64,000 bases of DNA from Agromyces sp. 3263. Lineage in GTDB: Bacteria > Actinomycetota > Actinomycetes > Actinomycetales > Microbacteriaceae. A program made the position numbers and the translations under genes. Where the stretch lies: contig NZ_JAVDUV010000001.1 of NCBI RefSeq assembly GCF_031456545.1, positions 496,001 to 560,000 on the forward strand, in the 5' to 3' direction. The notes below the pieces were generated by a model, which was not told the DNA's origin, searched no databases, and was given only the letters and a program-made list of their open reading frames with translations. Within the stretch, counting starts at the first letter, position 1. Each line of letters starts with the position of its first letter. Positions 42,974 through 51,378 of this stretch are shown here, in pieces.

Positions 42974-44019
42974 CAGCGTGTTTCGTCCTCGAGCCGGCCC
43001 GCGGCCTGCAGTTCGGTTCGCACCTCGGGGATCGTGAGGAGCAACTGCTCGATCTCCTCGACGCTCATTCGCGTCACCGTGTGGGAGTCGTAGTCCGCGA
43101 ACTCCTGTTGGCGCACGTTGCCCTCGTCGAAGTAGAGGCTGTAGTTCAGGTCCCGCCCATCGGCCGCGATGCGGAAGTACTCGCCCATGTCGATCGCCCG
43201 CGCGAGCTCCTCACGGCTGGCGAGCGCCTCTGAGACCTTCTCCGCGTGCCGGGTGCCGATGACCTCGACGTCGGGGCGCCGCCCGAAGAGGTTGCAGACG
43301 GCCTCGGCGAGGTCCCGGATGGTGCACGCCGGGGCCTTGCGAATGAAGAGGTCGCCCTGCTTGCCGTTGGTGAAGGCGAACTCCACGAGCCCGACCGAAT
43401 CGTCGAGCGACATCATGAACCGCGTCATGTCGGGGTTCGTCACCGTCAGGGGCTTGCCCGCCTTCAGCTGGGCGATGAACAGCGGGATCACCGAGCCTCG
43501 CGAGTACATGACGTTGCCGTAGCGCACGCACGAGACGGTCGTGTTCGCTGTCGGATTGTTGAGCCCGTGCGAGTGGGCGACCTTCTCCATCATCGCCTTC
43601 GACATGCCCATCGCATTGACGGGATACACCGCCTTGTCGGTGCTCAGGCAGACGAGCGACCCGACCCCGTTGTACTCGGACGCGCGAACGACGTTCTCGC
43701 TGCCGATGACATTCGTGCGAACCGCCTCCATCGGGAAGAACTCGCACGACGGCACCTGTTTCAGCGCGGCGGCGTGGAAGACGTAGTCGACGTCCTTGGT
43801 GGCACGCTCGACGCTCTGGTAGTCGCGCACGTCGCCGACGTAGAACCGGAGCCGATCGTCTGCCAGTTCGTACCGCATGAGGTCCTGCTTCGCCTCATCG
43901 CGGCTGAGGATGCGAACCTCTGCCACCCCGAGGCCGAGCATGCGCTCCGCCACGGTATGGCCGAACGAACCGGTTCCCCCCGTCACCAGCACCCGTCGAG
44001 TTTCGTAGATTCCGTTCAA
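42973..44019 (-). CDS. capE: UDP-GlcNAc 4,6-dehydratase/5-epimerase (CapE type)
   Basis: A 348-residue SDR enzyme that starts UDP-N-acetyl-L-fucosamine synthesis from UDP-GlcNAc. It has VLVTGGTGSFGHTVAERML at 10-28, HAAALKQVPSCEFFPMEAV near 85, LSTDKAVYPVNAMGMSKAMM with the Met-x-x-x-Lys catalytic segment near 125-145, and RYGNVMYSRGSVIPLF. Length and motifs match CapE/FnlA of Staphylococcus capsules and E. coli O26. The likely start is TTG at 44019 with GGGGA seven bases upstream. It heads the minus-strand operon capE-capF-capG-DUF4012. Confidence 0.93.
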   Translation of the reverse strand: MNGIYETRRVLVTGGTGSFGHTVAERMLGLGVAEVRILSRDEAKQDLMRYELADDRLRFYVGDVRDYQSVERATKDVDYVFHAAALKQVPSCEFFPMEAVRTNVIGSENVVRASEYNGVGSLVCLSTDKAVYPVNAMGMSKAMMEKVAHSHGLNNPTANTTVSCVRYGNVMYSRGSVIPLFIAQLKAGKPLTVTNPDMTRFMMSLDDSVGLVEFAFTNGKQGDLFIRKAPACTIRDLAEAVCNLFGRRPDVEVIGTRHAEKVSEALASREELARAIDMGEYFRIAADGRDLNYSLYFDEGNVRQQEFADYDSHTVTRMSVEEIEQLLLTIPEVRTELQAAGRLEDETR

Positions 44020-44289
44020 GCCCGTTTCCCCGCTTCACTGGCCAGTCGGACGCTCTCACGCCTCGATCCGAACCTAGCATCGGCAGGAACGGGGGTGCGT
44101 GAGGCAGTCACTGCGGATTCAGATGGCCAAGTCCCTGATCGTGGGCCACTGCGAAAGCATGACACTCCGAAGTCGCTCGCCCACCGATAGCGGCGCCACC
44201 TGCCCTAGTAGAGTCGGCTTCGGGCGCATCAGAGGCCGGGGGGCTTTCGCGGCGGCGCCGATGAGTAGGGCAACGGAGCGGGGGCCGGG
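44020..44289. other. 270-base divergent intergenic region
   Basis: The largest gap in the window, between capE (minus) and the UDP-GlcNAc dehydrogenase gene (plus). It must hold promoters for both operons. TAGTAG at 44206-44211 (plus) and a TAGGTT on the minus strand near 44076 are possible -10 boxes, without clear -35 partners. I see no small gene. The lower-GC part of locus B begins here. Confidence 0.5.
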
Positions 44290-45558
44290 TTGCGCAACGA
44301 GAATCTGATCGCCATCGTGGGTCAGGGATACGTGGGCCTGCCAGTCGCGATGCGCGCGGTGGAGGTCGGGTACTCGGTGGTCGGTATCGATCTTGACGAG
44401 CGTCGTGTCGATCACCTTCGGCGCGGCGCATCGTATGTCGATGACGTGCCCAACGACGTACTGCGGCGGACACTTGAGACGGGACGATACCTTCCGACGA
44501 CCGACTATGACGACGCGACCGGATTCGACGTCGCGGTCATCACCGTCCCGACACCCCTCCGCGAGAACCTCCCCGACCTGACCTTCATCGAATCTGCGGC
44601 GCAATCATTGGCGAAGCGGATGAAGCGTGGGGCAACGGTCATCCTCGAGTCGACGACGTATCCGGGTACAACGGAAGAGCTCCTCACGCCGGCTCTCGAG
44701 GATGCGACCGGCTACGTCGCCGGTCTGGACTTCCATGTGGGATACAGTCCTGAACGCATCGACCCTGGAAATCCGACTTGGGGGTTCGTCAACACGCCGA
44801 AGGTCATCTCCGGAATCAATCCGGCATCGCTCGAGCGAGTAGCTGCGTTCTACGACTCGTTGGTTGATCGAACGGTCGCCGTGGGCACCCCGAAAGAAGC
44901 CGAGCTGACCAAGTTGCTCGAGAACACCTTCCGGCACGTGAACATCGCCCTCGTCAACGAGCTTGCGATCTATGCCCACCAGCTCGGCGTCGACATCTGG
45001 GAGTCCATCGAGGCGGCGTCGACGAAGCCGTTCGGCTACATGAAGTTCACGCCCGGGCCCGGGGTTGGTGGGCACTGCCTCCCGGTGGATCCGAGCTACC
45101 TCTCGTGGGAGGTACAGCGCAAGCTCGGTCAGAACTTCCGATTCGTCGAACTGGCGAACGATGTGAACCGTCGCATGCCGCACCATGTGGTGCAACGAAC
45201 GATCGAAATGCTGAATGACCGGTCGCTGGCGGTGAGAGGCTCTCGCGTACTGATCCTGGGTATCGCATATAAGCGGAACACGGGCGACATCCGGGAGGCT
45301 CCTGCCCTCCGGGTGATCGAGTTGCTCCAGTCACTGGGTGCAGATGTCGTCGCCGTCGACAGTCACGTCGAGCCGCATCGATGGCCGAAGGGTGTCGAAC
45401 GACAGGAGCTCGATGGAGCACTTCAGGGCGGCGTCGACGCCATCATCTTGGTGACTGATCACGATGATCTGGATCTCACGTTGCTCAGCGACACGGACGG
45501 CATACCGATTCTCGACACGAAGAATCGTCTCGACCGCCGGGTCGCGAGTCCTCTCTGA
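44290..45558 (+). CDS. UDP-N-acetylglucosamine 6-dehydrogenase (WbpA/TviB type)
   Basis: A 422-residue nucleotide-sugar dehydrogenase. AIVGQGYVGLPVAMRAVEVG at residues 8-27, then PTPLRENLPDLTFIE, ESTTYPGTTEELL, YSPERIDPGN, the active loop GVGGHCLPVDPSYL with Cys263, and LGIAYKRNTGDIREAPAL. The YSPERIDPGN and GGHCLPVDP forms mark the UDP-N-acetylhexosamine group (WbpA, TviB, WbpO) rather than UDP-glucose dehydrogenase. The product would be UDP-GlcNAcA or UDP-GalNAcA. It starts with TTG and is followed 14 bases later by an epimerase gene, the same pairing as tviB-tviC of the Vi capsule. It is the first gene of the lower-GC core. Confidence 0.9.
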   Translation: MRNENLIAIVGQGYVGLPVAMRAVEVGYSVVGIDLDERRVDHLRRGASYVDDVPNDVLRRTLETGRYLPTTDYDDATGFDVAVITVPTPLRENLPDLTFIESAAQSLAKRMKRGATVILESTTYPGTTEELLTPALEDATGYVAGLDFHVGYSPERIDPGNPTWGFVNTPKVISGINPASLERVAAFYDSLVDRTVAVGTPKEAELTKLLENTFRHVNIALVNELAIYAHQLGVDIWESIEAASTKPFGYMKFTPGPGVGGHCLPVDPSYLSWEVQRKLGQNFRFVELANDVNRRMPHHVVQRTIEMLNDRSLAVRGSRVLILGIAYKRNTGDIREAPALRVIELLQSLGADVVAVDSHVEPHRWPKGVERQELDGALQGGVDAIILVTDHDDLDLTLLSDTDGIPILDTKNRLDRRVASPL

Positions 45559-45572
45559 ATCGGAAGGCGACC

Positions 45573-46508
45573 ATGCGGGTACTCATCACCGGTGGGGCTG
45601 GGTTCATCGGCGCAAACCTGAGCCGGCGCCTCCTCGACGCCGGTGACATCGAGGTACTCGCTTTCGACAACCTCGCGACCGGTTTGCGCTCCAATCTCGA
45701 CCCGTCGGTGCGATTCATCGAAGGAGACCTTCGCGATCCAGACTCGCTGATCAGGGCCACATCCGGGGTGGATGCGATCGTCCATCTCGGAGCGCTCCCA
45801 TCGGTTCCGCGATCGCTCAACGATCCCCGCACGACGAATGACGTGAATGTGATCGGAACCCTCAATCTGCTCGAGGCTGCCCGGCACAACGATGTCCCTC
45901 ACTTGATCGCCGCATCGTCCTCGTCGGTGTATGGCAGCAACCCCGCCATCCCGAAGGTCGAATCACTCGCGACCGTTCCGGTCAGCCCGTACGCAGTGAG
46001 CAAGCTTGCGACTGAGGCCTACACCAACGCCTATCAAACGAGCTTCGGTCTCAGCGCGATCGCCTTCCGGTTCTTCAATGTATTCGGCCCGCTCCAACGG
46101 GCCGACCACGCCTACGCGGCGGTCATCCCGCGATTCCTCGCTGCCACTCTCAGCGGAAAGCCGCTCACTGTGTACGGCGATGGCACACAGTCCCGCGACT
46201 TCACGTCCATACACGCGGTGACCGACGTTCTCGAGAAGACGCTGAGACGCCGCGTCACCTCCCCCACCCCGGTGAACCTCGCGTTCGGTGCGCGCACGAG
46301 CTTGAACGAGGTGATCGATATCATCCGGTCGATTCACACTGGCCCCATTCAAGTGGAGTACACGGATTGGCGCACCGGTGACGTACCGCACTCGCAGGCA
46401 TCCGCCGAACGGCTCCTCGAACTTGTACCTGATGCTCGCCGACCCCAGCTTGCAGCCGCAATCGAGGAAGCGTACGAGTGGTATGCCGCATCGGCCGAAG
46501 TGCGGTGA
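45573..46508 (+). CDS. UDP-sugar C4-epimerase (WbpP/TviC/GalE family)
   Basis: A 311-residue extended SDR. It has VLITGGAGFIGANLSRRLLD at 3-22, HLGALPSVPRSLNDPRTTND, a SSSSVYG segment, and SPYAVSKLATEAY with Tyr-x-x-x-Lys near 140-144. GDGTQSRDFTSIHAVTDVL is the usual C-terminal substrate motif. The SVPRS segment matches WbpP/TviC-type epimerases acting on N-acetylated UDP-hexosamines or their uronic acids. With the dehydrogenase next door it should give UDP-GalNAcA. The start codon follows the dehydrogenase stop by 14 bases. Confidence 0.88.
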   Translation: MRVLITGGAGFIGANLSRRLLDAGDIEVLAFDNLATGLRSNLDPSVRFIEGDLRDPDSLIRATSGVDAIVHLGALPSVPRSLNDPRTTNDVNVIGTLNLLEAARHNDVPHLIAASSSSVYGSNPAIPKVESLATVPVSPYAVSKLATEAYTNAYQTSFGLSAIAFRFFNVFGPLQRADHAYAAVIPRFLAATLSGKPLTVYGDGTQSRDFTSIHAVTDVLEKTLRRRVTSPTPVNLAFGARTSLNEVIDIIRSIHTGPIQVEYTDWRTGDVPHSQASAERLLELVPDARRPQLAAAIEEAYEWYAASAEVR

Positions 46509-46527
46509 ATCCCGATTGAACTCGCCA

Positions 46528-47886
46528 ATGCAGTCGGGTGCTGGCGACGAGCCTGAGGCCCGTGGACGCCGCTCTCGCGGGCTGAGCCTCGGCATTCTGA
46601 CAGGCGTCGGTTCGCGCGCACTCGTACTGCTGGCGCCGATCCTGACGATTCCGGTCACGCTCGGCTATCTGGGCACCGAACTCTTCGGCTTCTGGATGGT
46701 GGTCAGCTCGATTTCCGGGCTCGCCGCGTTCGCGGACTTCGGACTGGGCAACGGCCTCCTCACCAAGTTGCCACCGCTGATCGCCGCGGGCGACGGAGTC
46801 CATGCGCGAGCAGTGACGAGCACCGCCTACGCCGTGTTGAGTTGTGTCGCCGGACTTGCATTCGCGCTGGGGTGGGTGGCTGCGTACACGGTGGACTGGG
46901 GCGGCCTCTTTCGGTCGAGCGTGCCCGAGGAAATGCTGTCGTTGACCACCGGACTGTGCCTCTCGGCATTTGCAGTCTCGCTGCCGCTTTCACTGGTGCA
47001 ACGGGTCCAATACGCCTACCAACAGGCGTGGGTGAGCAATCTCTGGCAGGTCGCGGGCGCGATCACGACGATCGCCGGCGTGTACATCGCAGTCGGGGTC
47101 GGAGCCGACCCCCTGCTTGTGATCGCGATCGGCGTACTGGTGAACCCGGCGGCGATGCTCCTCAATTCGGTCTGGTACTACTGGGCCCATCCAGATCGCC
47201 GGCCGGCCGTCGCTCGCGCATCTCGCTCAGAAGTGGGTGGGCTGGTTCGCCTCGGCGGCGCGTTCTTCGCAATCTCCGTGGTGACCTCCTTGGCGCTCAA
47301 TGCCGACGCCCTCATCGTCGCCCTGCGAACCGACCTCGAAGCCGTCAGCACGTTCGCGGTGGTGGCGAGACTCTTCTCAGTACTCGGCCTTCTGATCACA
47401 TTCACCGCACTCCCCCTCTGGCCCGCCAATGGAGATGCGCTGGCACGCGGCGATACCCAGTGGGTGCGACGAACCACCCGGTTGATGTCGTTGATCGTCT
47501 CCATCGCGGTCGGCTTGGGAGGCTTCGCCCTGGTGATGCTGAGCGACTGGATCATGGGCATCTGGCTGGGCGGTGCGCTGGTGGTGCCCCCGGCCCTCAG
47601 TATCGGTTTCGTCATCTGGTCCGTTCTGCTCGCCATCGCCTCGCCCATGTTCAGCGTGCAGAACAGTGTGGGAGTACTGCGCTATCAACTGATCGCCTGG
47701 CCCATCTATCTGGCGCTCAGCGTGCCCCTCAAGCTGTTGACGGTCCCGGTACTGGGCCTGCCAGGGATACCGCTCGTTTCCACGGTCTGCTATGCGTTGT
47801 TGCTCCTGCCCGCTGCAGCTCTCGGTTATCGGGCAGCCATCGTACGCGCCAGCCGAACACCACATCCAGAAATCGGGGTGAAGTGA
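46528..47886 (+). CDS. Wzx-like repeat-unit flippase of locus B
   Basis: A 452-residue membrane protein with about 12 hydrophobic segments, from GLSLGILTGVGSRALVLL near residue 18 to the end. TLGYLGTELFGFWMVV and the FGLGNGLLTKL motif near 72 are characteristic of Wzx/O-antigen flippases of the MOP superfamily. The ATG at 46528 is chosen because it precedes the first helix by a short polar stretch; TTG at 46516 is possible. It overlaps the next gene (ATGA-type) and should translocate the repeat unit started by the fused transferase at 54224-56227. Confidence 0.85.
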   Translation: MQSGAGDEPEARGRRSRGLSLGILTGVGSRALVLLAPILTIPVTLGYLGTELFGFWMVVSSISGLAAFADFGLGNGLLTKLPPLIAAGDGVHARAVTSTAYAVLSCVAGLAFALGWVAAYTVDWGGLFRSSVPEEMLSLTTGLCLSAFAVSLPLSLVQRVQYAYQQAWVSNLWQVAGAITTIAGVYIAVGVGADPLLVIAIGVLVNPAAMLLNSVWYYWAHPDRRPAVARASRSEVGGLVRLGGAFFAISVVTSLALNADALIVALRTDLEAVSTFAVVARLFSVLGLLITFTALPLWPANGDALARGDTQWVRRTTRLMSLIVSIAVGLGGFALVMLSDWIMGIWLGGALVVPPALSIGFVIWSVLLAIASPMFSVQNSVGVLRYQLIAWPIYLALSVPLKLLTVPVLGLPGIPLVSTVCYALLLLPAAALGYRAAIVRASRTPHPEIGVK

Positions 47887-49067
47887 TGCGCATCGCCTAC
47901 GTCGTGCCCGACCCATACCCGACGAACTCCGCAGGCACGCAACGCGTCAACGGCATCATCGTTGCCCTTCGATCTGCGGGACATGAGGTGACCGTCGTGT
48001 CTCCGTCGGCACCACCAACCGAGAATGTCGATCGCCCTTGGTCGACGGCGGACGAAGTCGTCTTCCTGTCGGAATCACCGCGTCACCCGGATTCTCGTCT
48101 GGGGCGCGGTTGGCACGGATTGACCACAGGGGCGGCGGCCCAGAAGAGGCTTGTCGAGGCAGCACCGCGACCGAACGTTGTCATTCTCTACGGCACCCGG
48201 CTGAGCTATCTGATGCGTCTCAGACGGTCCTGCCAACGGCTCGCTGTCCCACTCGTTGTGGACCTCGTTGAATGGTATGATCCGGCGCACCTGCCGGGCG
48301 GCCGGTTCGGTCCGTTCAGTGTCGCGAACGCCGCGGCCATGCGATCGGTGGGCAGCGCATCGGGAGCGATCGTCATCAGCTCGTTCCTCGAGGAGCACTA
48401 TCGGTCCGATGACTTCCCCGTCATTCGTGTGCCCCCGTTGATGCCCGACGAGCCGGGGACCGCGTCCGGCCTCACCGGACGAGGAGGTTCCCTCACACTC
48501 AGTTATGTCGGGTTTCCGGGGCGCAAGGATGCAGCGACCTTGCGGAGCTTGTGGGAACTGGACCGATATCTCGGCGACGACATATCGAGAGTGAAGGTTG
48601 AAGTCGCTGGCATCACCGCGCAGGGTGCGGCATCGCTGCTCGGCATTCAGGGGCCAAGCCCTGCGCACATGCACTGGCACGGTCGACTGGATCACTCCGC
48701 TGCAAGGCAGCTCGTGGCAGGTAGCGATTTCGTCGTGCTGCAGCGACCGGAAGCACGGTACGCCAAAGCCGGATTCCCGACGAAGATCGTCGAGAGCCTC
48801 TGGATGGGAACGCCAGTCATGGCCAACAATTCGAGCGACCTCGCCGCTTACCTCGTCGAAGGCTTCAACGCAGCGTCGGTCGAAGACGACAGCCCTGGCG
48901 CCTTAGCGAGGACAGTCCGACGCCAGTTGGTTGAGAAATCGTCGTTCGAACGGGCGGCCATACAAGAGGCGGCACGCAGAGACTTCGCGAGCTCCCGGTT
49001 CACCGACGTGCTCAGTGCGTTCATGGAGCAGATCCTCGGTGATTCTCGGGACACATCCCGGCGTTAG
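47886..49067 (+). CDS. Glycosyltransferase family 4-like
   Basis: A 393-residue GT-B transferase. N-terminal IAYVVPDPYPTNSAGTQRVN at 3-22 and VVDLVEWYDPAHLPGG near 123 are acceptor-side features. LSYVGFPGRKDAATLRSL near 200 begins the donor domain. The C-terminal segment FPTKIVESLWMGTPVMANNSSD carries the conserved Glu. It is the last gene of the plus-strand operon. Its stop codon overlaps that of the convergent gene at 49064 by four bases, with no room for a terminator. Confidence 0.87.
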   Translation: MRIAYVVPDPYPTNSAGTQRVNGIIVALRSAGHEVTVVSPSAPPTENVDRPWSTADEVVFLSESPRHPDSRLGRGWHGLTTGAAAQKRLVEAAPRPNVVILYGTRLSYLMRLRRSCQRLAVPLVVDLVEWYDPAHLPGGRFGPFSVANAAAMRSVGSASGAIVISSFLEEHYRSDDFPVIRVPPLMPDEPGTASGLTGRGGSLTLSYVGFPGRKDAATLRSLWELDRYLGDDISRVKVEVAGITAQGAASLLGIQGPSPAHMHWHGRLDHSAARQLVAGSDFVVLQRPEARYAKAGFPTKIVESLWMGTPVMANNSSDLAAYLVEGFNAASVEDDSPGALARTVRRQLVEKSSFERAAIQEAARRDFASSRFTDVLSAFMEQILGDSRDTSRR

Positions 49068-50272
49068 GTGCCGTCGTGCCCCTCGACGAAGTGGACGATC
49101 GCAGGACCTTGGGCGACTGGACTCAACTGACTCAGGACGTACGCCCGAGCCGAACGTCCAAGCTCCAGACGTCGCTCTCGAGACATGCCTCGGACTCGCT
49201 CGATCGCCGCAGCGATCCCCTCCACCGTGGATTCCGCGAGCACGAGGTGCTCGGCGAGCCCGTTCGGCAGGCTCGGCAGCCTCGTGCTGATCGTCGGCAC
49301 ACCGAGCGACATGAACTCGAGGAGCTTTGATGGAAAGGAGTACTTCGTGAATGAGTGCCGCAGCTGCCGCGGGTTGACGAGGACATCCAGGCTGCTCAGA
49401 TGCCGCAGCAGTTGATCTCGGGGAAGCACGCCACCGACGCAGATACGTGGATCCACGGCGGCACGCTCGGCCAACCAATCGTCAAGGCTCCCACGGCCGA
49501 AGAGCTCAAGCCTGATGTCGCCACTGGAAGTCGAGATCGCGTTCACAAGGTCGGCGACACCGTACTCGTCACTCAGGCCGCCCCCGTAGCCGACGCGAAA
49601 CGTCGACTCGGGTTCCTCGTCAGAATCAGGGTCGCCGAGGAGAAGGCTCGTCGAAGCGAAGCCCGGGGTGATGAGACTGGGCACTCCGGGTGCATAGTCG
49701 GACGCCAGATGCGGCGTGAGCGCAATCACCCCATCGAATCCGGAACACAGGGACTTCATCAAGCGTCGATCGATTCGCTTCATCCCTGCGACAAGTCTGT
49801 TTTCGCCAGCGATGGAGACAGCGGGTGGATCGGTGAGTATCACGCAGATACGGATTCCCATCGTCCGTTTCACGATGCGGGCATAGAGCAGGAACGGCGT
49901 ATGCGCTCCATGCACGACGACCGAGCGAACCCCTCGGCTCCTGATGAACCTTGTGCCACGGAGCAGGCACTGCACGAAGCGCGTCACGTGCTTGAGTCCG
50001 AGAACGTTGATGAACCCGAGTAGGAGACCCGCAGTCCCGTGCTCGTGAAACCTCTTCGACCGAAAGAACACCTTTGGATAGGCGGGGAAGTTCGGCACCG
50101 GGGCAGTCGAGAGAAGAGAAACTCGCGCGCCACCCTCTCGAAGCGCCGAGACGACGTTCCACGCAAACGCGTCAGTCTGTGTTGGGAGCACAGGGCTTCG
50201 ACGAGTGATCTCACGAATGTCCGCGTCATCAACTGTGAATCCGAGCAGGAGTACGGCTGGATCTGCCGTCAC
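49064..50272 (-). CDS. Glycosyltransferase family 4-like
   Basis: A 402-residue GT-B transferase. The acceptor half has VVVHGAHTPFLLYARIV and CVILTDPPAVS near 140. The donor half begins FRVGYGGGLSDEYGVADLVNA near residue 222, followed by FGRGSLDDWL, VLPRDQLLRHLSSLDVLVNP and YSFPSKLLEFMSLGVPTIST with the conserved Glu. It is the last gene of the long minus-strand operon of locus B. The GTG start overlaps the previous stop (GTGA), indicating coupling. Donor sugar unknown. Confidence 0.87.
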   Translation of the reverse strand: MTADPAVLLLGFTVDDADIREITRRSPVLPTQTDAFAWNVVSALREGGARVSLLSTAPVPNFPAYPKVFFRSKRFHEHGTAGLLLGFINVLGLKHVTRFVQCLLRGTRFIRSRGVRSVVVHGAHTPFLLYARIVKRTMGIRICVILTDPPAVSIAGENRLVAGMKRIDRRLMKSLCSGFDGVIALTPHLASDYAPGVPSLITPGFASTSLLLGDPDSDEEPESTFRVGYGGGLSDEYGVADLVNAISTSSGDIRLELFGRGSLDDWLAERAAVDPRICVGGVLPRDQLLRHLSSLDVLVNPRQLRHSFTKYSFPSKLLEFMSLGVPTISTRLPSLPNGLAEHLVLAESTVEGIAAAIERVRGMSRERRLELGRSARAYVLSQLSPVAQGPAIVHFVEGHDGT

Positions 50273-51378
50273 GATTGTTCTCCTGACGAGAGAACGCTTC
50301 CATATGCGAGGGCGAGTCGATCTACCATGTGATCCAGCGTGTAGTGTTCAGCAATTGCCACCTTCGCTTCCGCACCGAGCTTCCGGCGAAGATCTGGGTC
50401 GCCCAACACCCTGAGCGCCTCGGCGAGCTCCGCGGGAGCATGTGGGGCGACGAGAACTCCGCCCCCATGTGCGAGCACCTCGACGTTGCCGCCCACGCGG
50501 GTCGCAACCGCTGGCAGCCCCGCGTTCATGGCCTCGAGAAGGGCATACGACAGATTCTCGTGAAGGCTGCCGAGGACGAAGACATCGGCAGCGGCCAGCA
50601 GGCGATCCACGTCATCGCGCCGGCCGAGGAGTATGACCTTCGTCTCGTGTTCCGACCGCAGCCACTGTTCGATCACCCAACGATCAGGCCCATCGCCCAC
50701 GAAGACGAGGATGGTCGGCTGGGCAAAGCGAGCGAGTTCGACCGACGCGAGGATGTCTTCGATCCCCTTGTCAAGCGTCAGACGCCCGACGGCGACGACC
50801 AGCATCGTGTCATCCGAAACACCGAGTTCGCATCGAACTTCAGATCGCGCGGCTGGATCGATTCGCGTCGGGGGTACGCCGTTAGCGGTCACCCCCACAA
50901 ACTTCCGAGCGTACGGTCGGAGCACCGGCTTCGAGATTGCTGCCTCGCACACGGTCGATATGTGCGAGGCGAGTTGCAGCGTCAGCCGCTCCAACACAAC
51001 TTCGACGAAACGCCGCCTCAGGGTCCGCCGGCCATGCACGAGATCGCTGACGGATCCGTGCACGGAGACGAGCACCCGCGACACTCCGGCGAGGCGGGCA
51101 GCGACCACGCCATGGAAGCCCTCGTTCCCCAAGCCGCGCACGTGGGCCATGTCGGGCTTCGCTCGGCGCATCTGTCCGGCCATCCGCAGAATGAGCGAGA
51201 GGTTGATCCCGCCGGCTGGACGATCTTGCACGACGCTGATTAGTTCGAATTGGTCGCCGAGGCTCGAGTTCATGAGGTGCGAGTGACCGGTGATGGGTCC
51301 TCCGGTTCCAGGCGTTCCGAAGACATGCTGAACTATGCGTGGTTTGCGCGCAACGGCCCGCCGACGCATTCGCCTCAT
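50269..51378 (-). CDS. Glycosyltransferase family 4
   Basis: A 369-residue GT4 enzyme. VQHVFGTPGTGGPITGHSHL near 16-35 is the N-terminal glycine loop, and AHVRGLGNEGFHGVVAARLAG and SVHGSVSDLVHG follow. The donor half has VVAVGRLTLDKGIEDILASV near 190, LLGRRDDVDRLLAAADVFVLGS and LSYALLEAMNAGLPAVAT with the E-x7-E-type segment. The ATG overlaps the Wzy stop codon upstream by ATGA. The N-terminal run MRRMRRRAVARKPR is strongly basic and may aid membrane association. Confidence 0.9.
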   Translation of the reverse strand: MRRMRRRAVARKPRIVQHVFGTPGTGGPITGHSHLMNSSLGDQFELISVVQDRPAGGINLSLILRMAGQMRRAKPDMAHVRGLGNEGFHGVVAARLAGVSRVLVSVHGSVSDLVHGRRTLRRRFVEVVLERLTLQLASHISTVCEAAISKPVLRPYARKFVGVTANGVPPTRIDPAARSEVRCELGVSDDTMLVVAVGRLTLDKGIEDILASVELARFAQPTILVFVGDGPDRWVIEQWLRSEHETKVILLGRRDDVDRLLAAADVFVLGSLHENLSYALLEAMNAGLPAVATRVGGNVEVLAHGGGVLVAPHAPAELAEALRVLGDPDLRRKLGAEAKVAIAEHYTLDHMVDRLALAYGSVLSSGEQS

